From an uncultured Myxococcales bacterium (lineage in GTDB: Bacteria; Myxococcota; UBA727; VGSZ01): a stretch of DNA of 7,649 bases. A model generated the notes under the pieces. The model saw only the letters and a program-made list of their open reading frames with translations. It did no database searches and had not been told where the DNA came from. Each line of letters begins with the position of its first letter. Within the stretch, counting starts at the first letter, position 1. Positions 1 to 6,066 of the stretch are shown here, one piece after another. The stretch is from assembly GCA_903952805.1 (NCBI GenBank), contig CAJBHN010000102.1, positions 1 to 7,649 on the forward strand, read 5' to 3'. Made by a program: the position numbers and the translations under genes.

Positions 1-208
1 CGGCCGGGGCAATGATTTGGAGCAGGAGGAGCAGCCAACCGGGCTGTTTGGACAGGAGGCGTGGCTGTTTAGGTTTCGCATGGTGGATTGCAGTAGTTGT
101 TATTACAGTCCACGGGGCGCAGCACGAGGGCGCGCGCATCCATGATCCACTGCGGGCGAATCTGGCCCTCTAATCCCCGGTATTTGCCCACGCTCCTGCC
201 CACCCCAG
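1..208 (+). other. 3' part of a eukaryotic spliceosomal intron (foreign segment)
   Basis: No bacterial gene is visible here. Read on the + strand, the stretch ends like an intron: a branch-point-like CTAAT at 170-174, a C/T-rich tract over about 181-206, and an acceptor CCCCAG with its AG at 207-208. The branch A (173) lies about 35 nt from the acceptor, a normal spacing. Directly after the AG an open frame gives convincing Tudor-SN protein sequence, while the frame upstream of the AG does not continue the alignment. I infer a non-coding intron tail whose 5' splice site lies outside the window. GC-rich introns of this kind suit a green alga or similar eukaryote, but the sequence does not fix the host. 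Confidence 0.7.
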
Positions 209-359
209 GGCCAAGCAGTACCTGCCATTCTTCCAGCGCGCTGGCAAGATGCAGGCTCAGGTCGAGTACGTGCTGAGCGGGCACCGCCTCAAGCTGCTCA
301 TCCCCAAGGAGGGCGTCTGCATCGTCTTTGCGCCCAGCGGGATCAAGACGCCGTCGCGG
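209..359 (+). CDS. Partial exon of eukaryotic Tudor staphylococcal nuclease (SND1/Tudor-SN), truncated at a chimeric join
   Basis: From base 210 the + strand reads AKQYLPFFQRAG, then VEYVLSGHRLKL, IPKEG and SGIKTPSR. From memory of the family, human SND1 has AKQFLPFLQRAG, VEYVFSGSRLKL and LPKETC in the same order with the same spacing, at the entry to its fourth staphylococcal-nuclease-like domain; plant Tudor-SN proteins have VEYVLSGHRFKL. The match runs about 50 codons without a gap. Tudor-SN is a eukaryotic RNA-binding and ribonuclease protein of RNA processing, RISC and stress granules; bacteria do not carry this multi-domain form. After about codon 50 the similarity ends and the frame stops at 396-398, where the opposite strand is already good bacterial coding sequence. 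The right-hand limit is uncertain within about 345-365. The first base (209) completes a split codon. Confidence 0.8.
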
Positions 360-1189
360 GCGATGCCCGATCGGGGCACGGCGACGTCGTGCTCGTAGAC
401 CACCGTGACGCCCTCGTCGGCGCACATGGTCAAGAGTCGACGCTTCTCGTCGAGCATCTCGATGGGGCGCAGATCGTAACCCATGATCCACGGCATACGG
501 ACGTGGCTGGCCGTCGGCACCATATCGGCGGTGTAGAGGGCCCGTCGGTCGGCCTTGCCCACCAGGGGCAAGAACTGGCCGGTGGTGTGGCCCTCACAGA
601 CCAGCGCCTCCAGGTCGTCCATGATGTGGGCACGGCCCTCGTGGTCGTCGATCAGCACCAGCCGATCACGCTCCACGTCGTCGAGCGGCGAAAACGAATC
701 TGCACGATAGCTGCCGCGGTCCCGGTCATTGGGCGCGTGGGCCCAGGCCCAGTTGCGCCGCCCGACGTGAACGCGGGCATTCTTGAACGTCATGGCGAGG
801 CCGCCACCGTCGGTCTTGCTCGTCAAGCCGCCGGCATGATCGAAATGGAGGTGCGTCAGCACAACGTCGGTGATGTCGTCGACGCCGACGCCGACTTCAG
901 CGAGGGCCGCGTCGAGGACGTCGACGACCTTGAATTGGGCCTTTTGCTTGTCGGCCCATTTCTGACCCATGCCGCAGTCGACCAGCACGGTGCGCACACC
1001 ATCCCGCAGCAGCAGGCAGTTGGTGGCCATCGGGATGCGATTGTCGGCGTCGGCGGGAATCTTCTTTTCCCATAATGGCTTGGGGATGATGCCGAACATG
1101 GCACCACCGTCGAGGGCAAAGGTGCCCGTACAGACGATGGTTGCCTCGTAGCGCCCAAGGGGCGCATCGAAGCGATGCGTATGAGACAT
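257..1189 (-). CDS. MBL-fold metallo-hydrolase, 3' end replaced by foreign sequence
   Basis: The protein is a metallo-beta-lactamase-superfamily hydrolase of the lactonase-like type. The zinc-binding signature THLHFDHAGG supplies H113, H115, D117 and H118. Further ligands fit EGHTTGQ (H201), the aspartate in YTADM (D222) and YEHD (H267). The substrate cannot be told from sequence; related proteins open lactones or hydrolyse other esters. No signal peptide is seen, so it is probably cytoplasmic. The ATG at 1189 has GAGG four bases upstream (short spacing). The frame is 310 codons, but about residues 280-310 are antisense to the Tudor-SN exon, so the native protein ends differently and is known only to about ARD279. 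All metal ligands lie before the join. The gene lies downstream of, and on the same strand as, the leucine dehydrogenase, but a 122-bp gap with a strong hairpin argues against simple co-transcription. Confidence 0.85.
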   Translation of the reverse strand: MSHTHRFDAPLGRYEATIVCTGTFALDGGAMFGIIPKPLWEKKIPADADNRIPMATNCLLLRDGVRTVLVDCGMGQKWADKQKAQFKVVDVLDAALAEVGVGVDDITDVVLTHLHFDHAGGLTSKTDGGGLAMTFKNARVHVGRRNWAWAHAPNDRDRGSYRADSFSPLDDVERDRLVLIDDHEGRAHIMDDLEALVCEGHTTGQFLPLVGKADRRALYTADMVPTASHVRMPWIMGYDLRPIEMLDEKRRLLTMCADEGVTVVYEHDVAVPRSGIARDGVLIPLGAKTMQTPSLGMSSLRRCPLSTYST

Positions 1190-1253
1190 GGGACCTCGAT
1201 CGAGCCGCCAACCATGGGTCGACGCCGATGCACAACAGCAACAACGAACAGGC

Positions 1254-1293
1254 GTGTTCGACGCTGGCGCCAGCAGGCGTCAACGTCGAACAC
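1254..1293. repeat. Long imperfect palindrome / hairpin
   Basis: GTGTTCGACG (1254-1263) is repeated exactly in inverted form as CGTCGAACAC (1284-1293). Inside it, TGG(CGCC)AGCA(GGCG)TCA continues the pairing around a four-base AGCA loop, with one mismatch and one G-U pair, giving a stem of about 18 positions. It sits between the leucine dehydrogenase stop (1312) and the MBL start (1189), both on the minus strand. No run of T follows on either strand, so it is not a classical intrinsic terminator. It could be a factor-assisted terminator, an mRNA-stabilising hairpin, an operator for the MBL gene, or a copy of a dispersed palindromic repeat. Confidence 0.75.
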
Positions 1294-1311
1294 ACGCGAT
1301 GGCTGACGGGG

Positions 1312-2418
1312 TCAGATGATCCCGCGACCACGCTTCTGCGGCTGCGTGCCCGTAAACGTGCCCTTGATGCGTCCGATCCGCGCGATGCGACGTTCGGCGA
1401 GGGCGTTGGCGGCGCGGTTGGTCGTGATCTTCTCGTCGCGGGCGATCTGGTAGATCGTCGTCACGATGTTGTAGATGCTGGCCGCCTGCTGCACGGCGCG
1501 CTCACGGTTGTAGCCCTCAAGTTCGTTGGCCACGTTGATGAGGCCGCCGGCGTTGATCACGTAGTCGGGCGCGTACAGGATGCCCTTCTTGTCGAGAGCG
1601 GCCGCATGCTTTTCTTCGTCGGCGAGCTGGTTGTTCGAGCTGCCGGCGACGATGCCGCACTTGAGCATCGGGATGGTGTCGTCGTTGATGATGGCGCCCA
1701 TGGCGCAGGGAGCAAAGACGTCGCAGGGCACGCCGTAGATGGCCTCGGGAGCCACGACCTCAACCCCGCGGAAATCGGTCGCGATGCGGCGCAGGTTCTC
1801 GGCGTCGATGTCGGTGGCGACGACCTTGGCGCCGTCGCGCGTCAGGTGTTGCACGAGGTGGTAGCCGACGGCGCCCACGCCCTGCACGGCGACAACCTTG
1901 CCTTCGAGGCTCTCGTTGCCGGTCTGCCACTTCACCGAGGCCTTGATGCCTTCGTAGCAGCCAAGCGCCGTCACCGGCGACGGATCGCCCGAGCCACCGA
2001 GGGCACGCGAAATCCCCGTGACGTAGTCGGTCTCCATGCGGACCCACTCCATCTCGCGAACCGTCGTGCCGACGTCCTCAGCGGTGATGTAGCGGCCGGC
2101 GAGGCCCTGCACGAAGCGACCGTAGGCGCGAAACAAGGTCTCGGATTTGTCGGTTTTGGGATTGCCGATGATGACGGCCTTGCCGCCGCCGAGGTTCAGG
2201 CCCGCGGCGGCGGACTTGTAGGTCATGCCGCGCGACAGGCGCAGGACGTCGCGCAGGGCGTCCTCTTCGTTGTTGTAGGGAAACATCCGGCAGCCACCGA
2301 GCGCTGGCCCGAGGGTCGTGTCGTGGATGGCGATGATCGCCTTGAGACCCGAGTCTTGATCTTGGCAGAAGATGACCTGCTCATGATCTTTCTTCGACAG
2401 TTCTTCAAACACCGGCAT
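1312..2418 (-). CDS. Leucine dehydrogenase-type amino-acid dehydrogenase (Glu/Leu/Phe/Val dehydrogenase family)
   Basis: This NAD-dependent cytoplasmic enzyme would oxidatively deaminate a branched-chain amino acid (L-leucine, valine, isoleucine) to its 2-oxo acid and ammonia, or run in reverse. Length is 368 residues, close to about 364 for Bacillus leucine dehydrogenase. The N-terminal catalytic domain has GGCR at 41-44, K68 in TYKSA, the glycine-rich [10 protein letters not shown] with K80, and D115 in AEDVGT; K68, K80 and D115 fall at the numbers known for the Bacillus enzymes. The Rossmann domain has GVGAVG at 180-185 and an acidic residue (ATDID, D203) ending the second strand, which favours NAD over NADP. 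I chose the ATG at 2418 because AGGAGG lies six bases upstream and the family starts there; a longer frame to 2670 would run into tRNA-Phe. Leucine rather than phenylalanine or valine preference is inferred from overall resemblance. In Myxococcota-like bacteria such an enzyme could feed branched-chain acyl-CoA synthesis. Confidence 0.93.
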   Translation of the reverse strand: MPVFEELSKKDHEQVIFCQDQDSGLKAIIAIHDTTLGPALGGCRMFPYNNEEDALRDVLRLSRGMTYKSAAAGLNLGGGKAVIIGNPKTDKSETLFRAYGRFVQGLAGRYITAEDVGTTVREMEWVRMETDYVTGISRALGGSGDPSPVTALGCYEGIKASVKWQTGNESLEGKVVAVQGVGAVGYHLVQHLTRDGAKVVATDIDAENLRRIATDFRGVEVVAPEAIYGVPCDVFAPCAMGAIINDDTIPMLKCGIVAGSSNNQLADEEKHAAALDKKGILYAPDYVINAGGLINVANELEGYNRERAVQQAASIYNIVTTIYQIARDEKITTNRAANALAERRIARIGRIKGTFTGTQPQKRGRGII

Positions 2419-2424
2419 GACAAA

Positions 2425-2430
2425 CCTCCT
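2425..2430 (-). promoter_or_regulatory. Strong Shine-Dalgarno site setting the start of the leucine dehydrogenase
   Basis: Perfect AGGAGG on the minus strand, six bases before the ATG at 2418. It decides between that start and the upstream in-frame starts as far as 2670. I see no convincing -35/-10 pair in the roughly 140 bases upstream. Confidence 0.85.
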
Positions 2431-2557
2431 GAGGGGTAAGCGTGAACGGGTCGGGGTTAGGACAGGGTCGACATCGACGCAACTGCGATCGTCGTCGCCA
2501 GCGACTGCGCGACGCGTCATCGGTGGCCGCCGCGCCGACAAGGCGACCGCAGCCCAA

Positions 2558-2603
2558 CGGATGGAGCCGGATGGAGCCGGATGGAGCCGGATGGAGCCGG
2601 ATG
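2558..2603. repeat. 10-bp tandem repeat, about 4.6 identical copies
   Basis: The unit ATGGAGCCGG occurs four times in perfect register at 2561-2600, flanked by CGG before and ATG after, which extend the array to 46 bp. It lies between the A-tract of the tRNA-Phe terminator and the upstream region of the leucine dehydrogenase, outside any supported gene. Perfect short tandem copies suggest replication slippage and possible length variation between strains. Confidence 0.95.
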
Positions 2604-2604
2604 C

Positions 2605-2636
2605 AAAAAAAAGCAGCGCTTCTTTCGAAGCGCTGC
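2605..2636 (-). terminator. Intrinsic terminator of tRNA-Phe
   Basis: A perfect 10-bp stem (2613-2622 with 2627-2636, arm GCAGCGCTTC) closes a four-base loop. On the minus strand it is followed at once by eight T residues (A-run at 2605-2612 on the + strand). It begins one base past the tRNA CCA end and would end transcription of the tRNA, and of any rimM read-through. Confidence 0.95.
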
Positions 2637-2637
2637 C

Positions 2638-2713
<76 letters not shown>

Positions 2714-2727
2714 AGCTCGCGGGACAC

Positions 2728-2756
2728 TCTATGCACGGCACTTCTCGGGCCGTCAA
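2728..2756 (-). promoter_or_regulatory. Putative sigma-70-type promoter of tRNA-Phe
   Basis: On the minus strand, TTGACG (2756-2751) lies 17 bp before CATAGA (2733-2728), followed by a G/C-rich discriminator (GTGTCCCGCG) about 8-15 bp before the mature tRNA 5' end. The -35 box matches well and the -10 only partly. A GC-rich discriminator is typical of growth-rate-controlled stable RNA promoters. Confidence 0.6.
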
Positions 2757-2790
2757 GACTTCTTTGACGACAACGGCGGATGCCGTCACA

Positions 2791-3423
2791 TCAGCGCTGC
2801 TTGATCGAAACGCCGTCGTCGCCCTCACTGTCGTCGTCATTGGCAACGCTTTCGTCCTCGGCCGCCACCTGATCGACGTCGTGAGCGCTCCCCGCCACCA
2901 AGGCATCCTCGTCGTTGAACAGCCCTCCAGGCGGCGCCAGCACGATCGGCGGACCAAGGCTGTTCACGATCGGGGGCACGAAAGGCACGAGCACCACCCG
3001 GCCCGACGGCGTCTTCACTTCGGCCAACAGCTGCGGACCGCTATCGATAAACGACAACAGAATCCCCAACCCCGCGCCAGCCATGTCGACGATGGGTGCC
3101 CCCAACAAATCAATCAGGAAGGCGCTGTCGTCGTCGTCGTCAACAAAGTCGCTGCGGCGCACCTGAAGTTCAGCGTTCACCATGCCCTCGGCGACAGTGC
3201 GGTCCGAAAAACCCTCGAAGGTGATGATCCCGCTGCCGATCTTGGTGACGGTCAGCGTGTGGGTCTTGCCAGCTTTGATGCACTGCACCGACAGGCCGCT
3301 GTGCAAAGTCTGGCTGGCTGGATTGTCGAGATGAATCTTCAAGGCACCTTTGACACCATGGGGACGGCCCACGACGCCAATGCGCACCCACGGATCGTCG
3401 GACGTGCCCATATCAGCCGTCAT
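2791..3423 (-). CDS. rimM: Ribosome maturation factor RimM
   Basis: RimM binds ribosomal protein S19 and helps mature the head of the 30S subunit in the cytoplasm. The N-terminal domain has the signature RIGVVGRPHGVKGALKI (residues 14-30), and FEGFSDRTVAEGMVNAEL (69-86) fits the next conserved part. The PRC-barrel domain runs from about SAFLIDLLG (100) to VLAPPGGLF (161-169) and contains the expected LVPFVP stretch. I chose the ATG at 3423, giving 210 residues and an 11-bp overlap with khpA; the ATG at 3411 (206 residues) is equally possible, and neither has a strong Shine-Dalgarno site. Most RimM proteins have about 170-180 residues. The extra length is an acidic tail of about 40 residues (170-210, with NDDDSEGDDG), plus a run of five Asp at 95-99. 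Translation is probably coupled to khpA. Confidence 0.92.
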   Translation of the reverse strand: MTADMGTSDDPWVRIGVVGRPHGVKGALKIHLDNPASQTLHSGLSVQCIKAGKTHTLTVTKIGSGIITFEGFSDRTVAEGMVNAELQVRRSDFVDDDDDSAFLIDLLGAPIVDMAGAGLGILLSFIDSGPQLLAEVKTPSGRVVLVPFVPPIVNSLGPPIVLAPPGGLFNDEDALVAGSAHDVDQVAAEDESVANDDDSEGDDGVSIKQR

Positions 3424-3772
3424 CGGCGGCGGCGCCACCGTCGGCGACGGGCTGACCATCGATGGACAATGATGACAATGATTCGGAGGCGACACCGTCG
3501 TCGGCGCCGGCCAGTTCAGGCTCAACGCGACGTGGCCGCTCTGGCTCGAGAATCTCAAGCGTTGGCCTGAGGTTTTGCTTGGCCGCCGCAGCAGCAATCA
3601 GGGTTCGAAACGCCTTGGCGGTCCGGCCTTTCTTGCCGATGACTTTTCCAAGATCGTCTTTACCGACCCTCAAACGGTAGACCGGTTCTGATTCAGAGCC
3701 AGCCACGACGACCTCGACCGGAGTCGGGTCGTCGACCAGGGCCCGCGCGATGATCTCGACGAGCCCTTGCAT
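3413..3772 (-). CDS. khpA: KH-domain RNA-binding protein KhpA with acidic C-terminal tail
   Basis: This small cytoplasmic RNA-binding protein has a single KH domain. The GxxG loop is in LGKVIGKKGRTAKAFRTL (41-58; GKKG at 46-49), preceded by a beta-strand pair (VEVVVAG, VYRLRVG). In other bacteria KhpA, often with KhpB, binds many RNAs and affects division and envelope processes. The KH core fills about residues 1-77, the whole length of typical members; here another 42 residues rich in Asp, Glu, Ala and Ser follow (ending GGAAADDG). The ATG lies two bases after the rpsP stop, with AAGG about eight bases upstream inside rpsP, so the two are almost certainly co-transcribed and perhaps coupled. 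Position between rpsP and rimM is the conserved arrangement. Confidence 0.92.
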   Translation of the reverse strand: MQGLVEIIARALVDDPTPVEVVVAGSESEPVYRLRVGKDDLGKVIGKKGRTAKAFRTLIAAAAAKQNLRPTLEILEPERPRRVEPELAGADDGVASESLSSLSIDGQPVADGGAAADDG

Positions 3773-3774
3773 GC

Positions 3775-4026
3775 TCAGACCTTGGGCGCGGCAGCGCGGG
3801 CGCGAGCGATGAGGTGTCCAACGGTCTCGGACGCCTGGGCGCCGTGACCGAACCAGTGATCAACACGTGGCAGCTGGACGGACAGACCGTTCGTGGCCGT
3901 GCGGGGATCGTAGGTGCCGACCTGCTCGATGAAGCGACCATCGCGCGGGTTGCGCTGATCGGCGACGACGAGGCGGTAAAACGGCTTCTTCTTGGTGCCA
4001 GCTCGGGCAAGACGGATGACGACCAT
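3775..4026 (-). CDS. rpsP: 30S ribosomal protein S16
   Basis: S16 is a primary-binding protein of the 30S subunit that contacts 16S rRNA. The frame encodes 83 residues, the normal length, with family motifs VVIRLARAGTKKKPFYRLVV (2-21), RDGRFIEQVGTYDP (28-41) and a conserved DHWFGHGAQASETV helix (56-69), where most S16 proteins have the form 'W...GAQPTDTV'. I chose the ATG at 4026 because the family begins M-x-x-IRLxRxG and AAGGA lies just upstream; the longer frame to 4089 adds 21 unrelated residues. It is the first gene of the rpsP-khpA-rimM cluster. The 123 bp up to the kinase stop must hold its promoter unless it is read through; I could not identify -35/-10 boxes with confidence. A small GCGCA-GCGA-TGCGC hairpin lies in this leader at 4046-4059. 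Confidence 0.96.
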   Translation of the reverse strand: MVVIRLARAGTKKKPFYRLVVADQRNPRDGRFIEQVGTYDPRTATNGLSVQLPRVDHWFGHGAQASETVGHLIARARAAAPKV

Positions 4027-4149
4027 GGTGTCCTTCAACTGCGGGGCGCATCGCTGCGCGCGGAGAAATCGTGTTGGTCCTGCGACCATGCGAAACCGTG
4101 GCGATCGCCCGGTATCGAAGGCGTCGTTGTAGCGCCCCGCCGTCAGGTG

Positions 4150-5784
4150 TCAACGCCGAGACGCAGGAGACGTCGCCGTTGGTCTCAGGGCCGCGTCCAC
4201 ATCCAACCAAACGGGGTCGCCGCCAGCCGATGGCGACGGCGGTTCCACCCGGGCCCGGGCAGAGACGTGGCCCGCCATACGCAGTTGGAGCTCGCGACCC
4301 GGGTCGCCAACGCCTATCTCCCAGGGCACCACCAGGGGCGTGATGCCCAGCAACCGGGGGACGCCGGAGGTGACGTCGAAGACATCGGCCCCCGGAGGCG
4401 TGGTCTTGATGCGCAACCGGGCTGACACCGATGCTTTCGCCACCATCCCCGGCGCAGGCGGCGTCGGCGACGGCGTCAAGCGGTCCAACAAGGCGTCAAG
4501 GTGGCCCAGACGAAACGCGATGCCAACGCCGGCAACGACCAAGCCTATGGCGACCCCGACGAAAAGTGCGCTGCTCCTGCGTCGTGGCGGTGGCGCCTGA
4601 TGGTGACGCAGACCTGCTGAGACGAAGCTTGAGCGTGAGGCGTCGTTGAGCACGGCGTCACCGATGCGCCACTCTCCACTCTTGGCAAGAACGGCCAATG
4701 ACGACGGCGTCTGCGACGCCGATGGCGACGACTCGGGCACCGCCGACTGGCTTTGCGGAGGAGGCACGGCCTGCGATGGCGACGTCTGCTCTTTTGGCGT
4801 CAACGTGACAGGCGGGGATTCAGCGAGTTCCTCACGCAGCTGAGCTTGCACATCATCGGGAATGTGTATCGCCCCCGACGTCATGCCTCCCCCGCCGAGT
4901 TCTCCCCGGATGCGGCGCAGGGCAGCGATGACGTCGTCCATGCCCTTGGGGCGATCCGCCTGCTTTTTCTGCAGACAGGCATAGACGAGGGCCTGCAGCG
5001 ACTGCGGCAGACCGGGGGTATCAAGAGGGGGAACCGGGTCGTGCAGGTGCTTGAGCATGACCTCGACGGCCTGATTGCCGTCGAAGGGCACCCGCCCCGT
5101 CAACATGCGATAAAAGACACAGCCAAAGGAGTAGATGTCGGCGCGGCCGTCGAGGGGCTTGCCCTCGATCTGCTCGGGGGCCACATAGCGCGGCGAGCCC
5201 AGGAACGTGCCGGCTTTGGTCAGGTGGGAGCCTCCGGGACCACGGGTCTTGGCGAGACCAAAGTCGAGAACCTTGACGAAGTCACCGTCACCGTCGGTGT
5301 CATCGTTGTCCTGGCGCACCAGCATGACATTGCCGGGCTTCAAGTCACGGTGGACGATGCCGTTGGCGTGGGCCTCCCGCAGTGACCGACACATCTGCAT
5401 CGCGATGTTGACTGCGCGCAACGGCGACAACGGCACGCCTTTGGACAACAACTTCGACAGCGTGATGCCGTCGAGGAGCTCCATCGTGATGAAGTAGACG
5501 CGCTCGTCGTCGACGATGGTGCTGCCATAGTCAAAGACGGTGATGGTGTTTGGATGCTTGAGCTTGGCCGCCGTCGCCGCCTCAAGAAAGAAACGCCGTT
5601 GGAACTCGTTTTCGCGTTCGGGTTCGACCCCCATCATCAACTTGAGAGCGACGCTGCGCTCAAGGGTACTTTGGTGGGCCTTGTAGACGACGCCCATCCC
5701 CCCCTGCCCGAGCACCGAGAGGAGGGTGTATTTGCCGTCGAGGACCTGCCCAAGGAGCGGGTCGTTGTCGGTGGTCCGACTCAT
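4150..5784 (-). CDS. Transmembrane Ser/Thr protein kinase with C-terminal PEGA-like domain
   Basis: This is a eukaryotic-like (Hanks-type) protein kinase anchored in the inner membrane. The kinase domain (about 19-293) has the P-loop LGQGGMGVVY (25-34), the ATP-binding lysine in ALKL (K48), Glu in the C helix (FFLEA, E68), the catalytic loop HRDLKPGN (145-152, D147 and N152), DFG (174-176), APE (202-204) and the ADIYSFG aspartate (D216). All catalytic residues are present, so it should be active. The stretch QDNDDTDGDGD (158-168) is an acidic insert before DFG. A Pro/Ser/Gln-rich linker (about 323-362) leads to RRRSS and one hydrophobic helix (406-424). Basic residues before the helix put the kinase in the cytoplasm and the tail outside. 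Residues 456-533 contain the PEGA-type motif LRIKTTPPGADVF. The ATG at 5784 has only a weak GGA upstream. Its substrate is unknown; it is divergent from a sigma-54-promoted gene, which suggests but does not prove a regulatory link. Confidence 0.93.
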   Translation of the reverse strand: MSRTTDNDPLLGQVLDGKYTLLSVLGQGGMGVVYKAHQSTLERSVALKLMMGVEPERENEFQRRFFLEAATAAKLKHPNTITVFDYGSTIVDDERVYFITMELLDGITLSKLLSKGVPLSPLRAVNIAMQMCRSLREAHANGIVHRDLKPGNVMLVRQDNDDTDGDGDFVKVLDFGLAKTRGPGGSHLTKAGTFLGSPRYVAPEQIEGKPLDGRADIYSFGCVFYRMLTGRVPFDGNQAVEVMLKHLHDPVPPLDTPGLPQSLQALVYACLQKKQADRPKGMDDVIAALRRIRGELGGGGMTSGAIHIPDDVQAQLREELAESPPVTLTPKEQTSPSQAVPPPQSQSAVPESSPSASQTPSSLAVLAKSGEWRIGDAVLNDASRSSFVSAGLRHHQAPPPRRRSSALFVGVAIGLVVAGVGIAFRLGHLDALLDRLTPSPTPPAPGMVAKASVSARLRIKTTPPGADVFDVTSGVPRLLGITPLVVPWEIGVGDPGRELQLRMAGHVSARARVEPPSPSAGGDPVWLDVDAALRPTATSPASRR

Positions 5785-5840
5785 GTCTTGTTCCGGGAGA
5801 ATGACATGCCGATCACAACGACAGAAGGAGGTTTATGGTC

Positions 5841-5864
5841 CTTTCCCCTCGATCGGCGGGAAAG
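5841..5864. promoter_or_regulatory. Inverted repeat upstream of the kinase gene
   Basis: CTTTCCC (5841-5847) and GGGAAAG (5858-5864) form a perfect 7-bp inverted repeat around a 10-bp spacer, about 57-80 bp upstream of the kinase ATG. A minus-strand CATAAA (about 5837-5832), resembling a -10 box, lies beside it. The placement suits an operator for the kinase promoter, but it could be chance. Confidence 0.35.
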
Positions 5865-5899
5865 AATCAGCGCTGGCTCCGGCGACGTCGCGCAATCGA

Positions 5900-5956
5900 T
5901 GCGCAACACCTCCATGCTGTGCAGCACTTGCGCATCACCTGCGCATCACCTGCGCA
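5900..5956 (+). promoter_or_regulatory. Phased direct repeats TGCGCATCACC; candidate enhancer-binding-protein sites
   Basis: TGCGCATCACC occurs at 5929-5939 and 5940-5950 and is followed by a third TGCGCA at 5951-5956. A variant, TGCGCAACACC, lies at 5900-5910. The three adjacent TGCGCA cores repeat every 11 bp, about one helical turn, so a protein would meet them on one face of the DNA. They lie about 88-144 bp upstream of the start expected from the sigma-54-type promoter at 6018, the usual distance for activator sites of such promoters. Identity of the activator is unknown. Confidence 0.55.
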
Positions 5957-6017
5957 GGGACGTGCCGACAGCGCTGCGCGTGTCATCCGGCTGCGGGTTT
6001 TCCGGCTGCGAATATCC

Positions 6018-6033
6018 TGGCACCAGACTTGCT
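6018..6033 (+). promoter_or_regulatory. Sigma-54 (RpoN)-type promoter of the small secreted protein gene
   Basis: The sequence TGGCACCAGACTTGCT matches the sigma-54 consensus TGGCACGNNNNTTGCW at every defined position except one (C for G at the seventh). The diagnostic GG (6019-6020) and GC (6031-6032) are separated by the required 10 bp. Transcription would begin near 6044, giving a leader of about 23 nt that holds the GGAG site at 6057-6060 before the ATG at 6067. Sigma-54 promoters need an ATP-driven activator, and candidate sites lie upstream at 5900-5956. Confidence 0.75.
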
Positions 6034-6066
6034 TTCATCCGTGTGTCACCACGACCGGAGCCCATC

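Noticed and set aside
69..256. Minus-strand frame with a Cys/Asn-rich end (DCNNNYCNPPCET)
   Set aside because: It starts inside the MBL gene in another frame and ends in what reads as a eukaryotic intron; no start signal or family.
389..1075. 228-codon + strand frame opposite the MBL gene
   Set aside because: The minus strand carries all the zinc ligands of a known fold; the + frame is a codon-bias shadow.
1141..2439. 432-codon open frame on the + strand opposite the leucine dehydrogenase
   Set aside because: It is antisense to a well-supported enzyme, has a composition typical of GC-rich shadow frames and shows no recognisable motif.
3424..3597. N-terminal extension of RimM
   Set aside because: It lies wholly inside khpA and has no RimM similarity; the conserved domain starts after 3423.
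5554..6066. Upstream in-frame extension of the small secreted protein
   Set aside because: It would overlap the kinase gene and promoter elements and bury the signal peptide; the ATG at 6067 has its own Shine-Dalgarno site.
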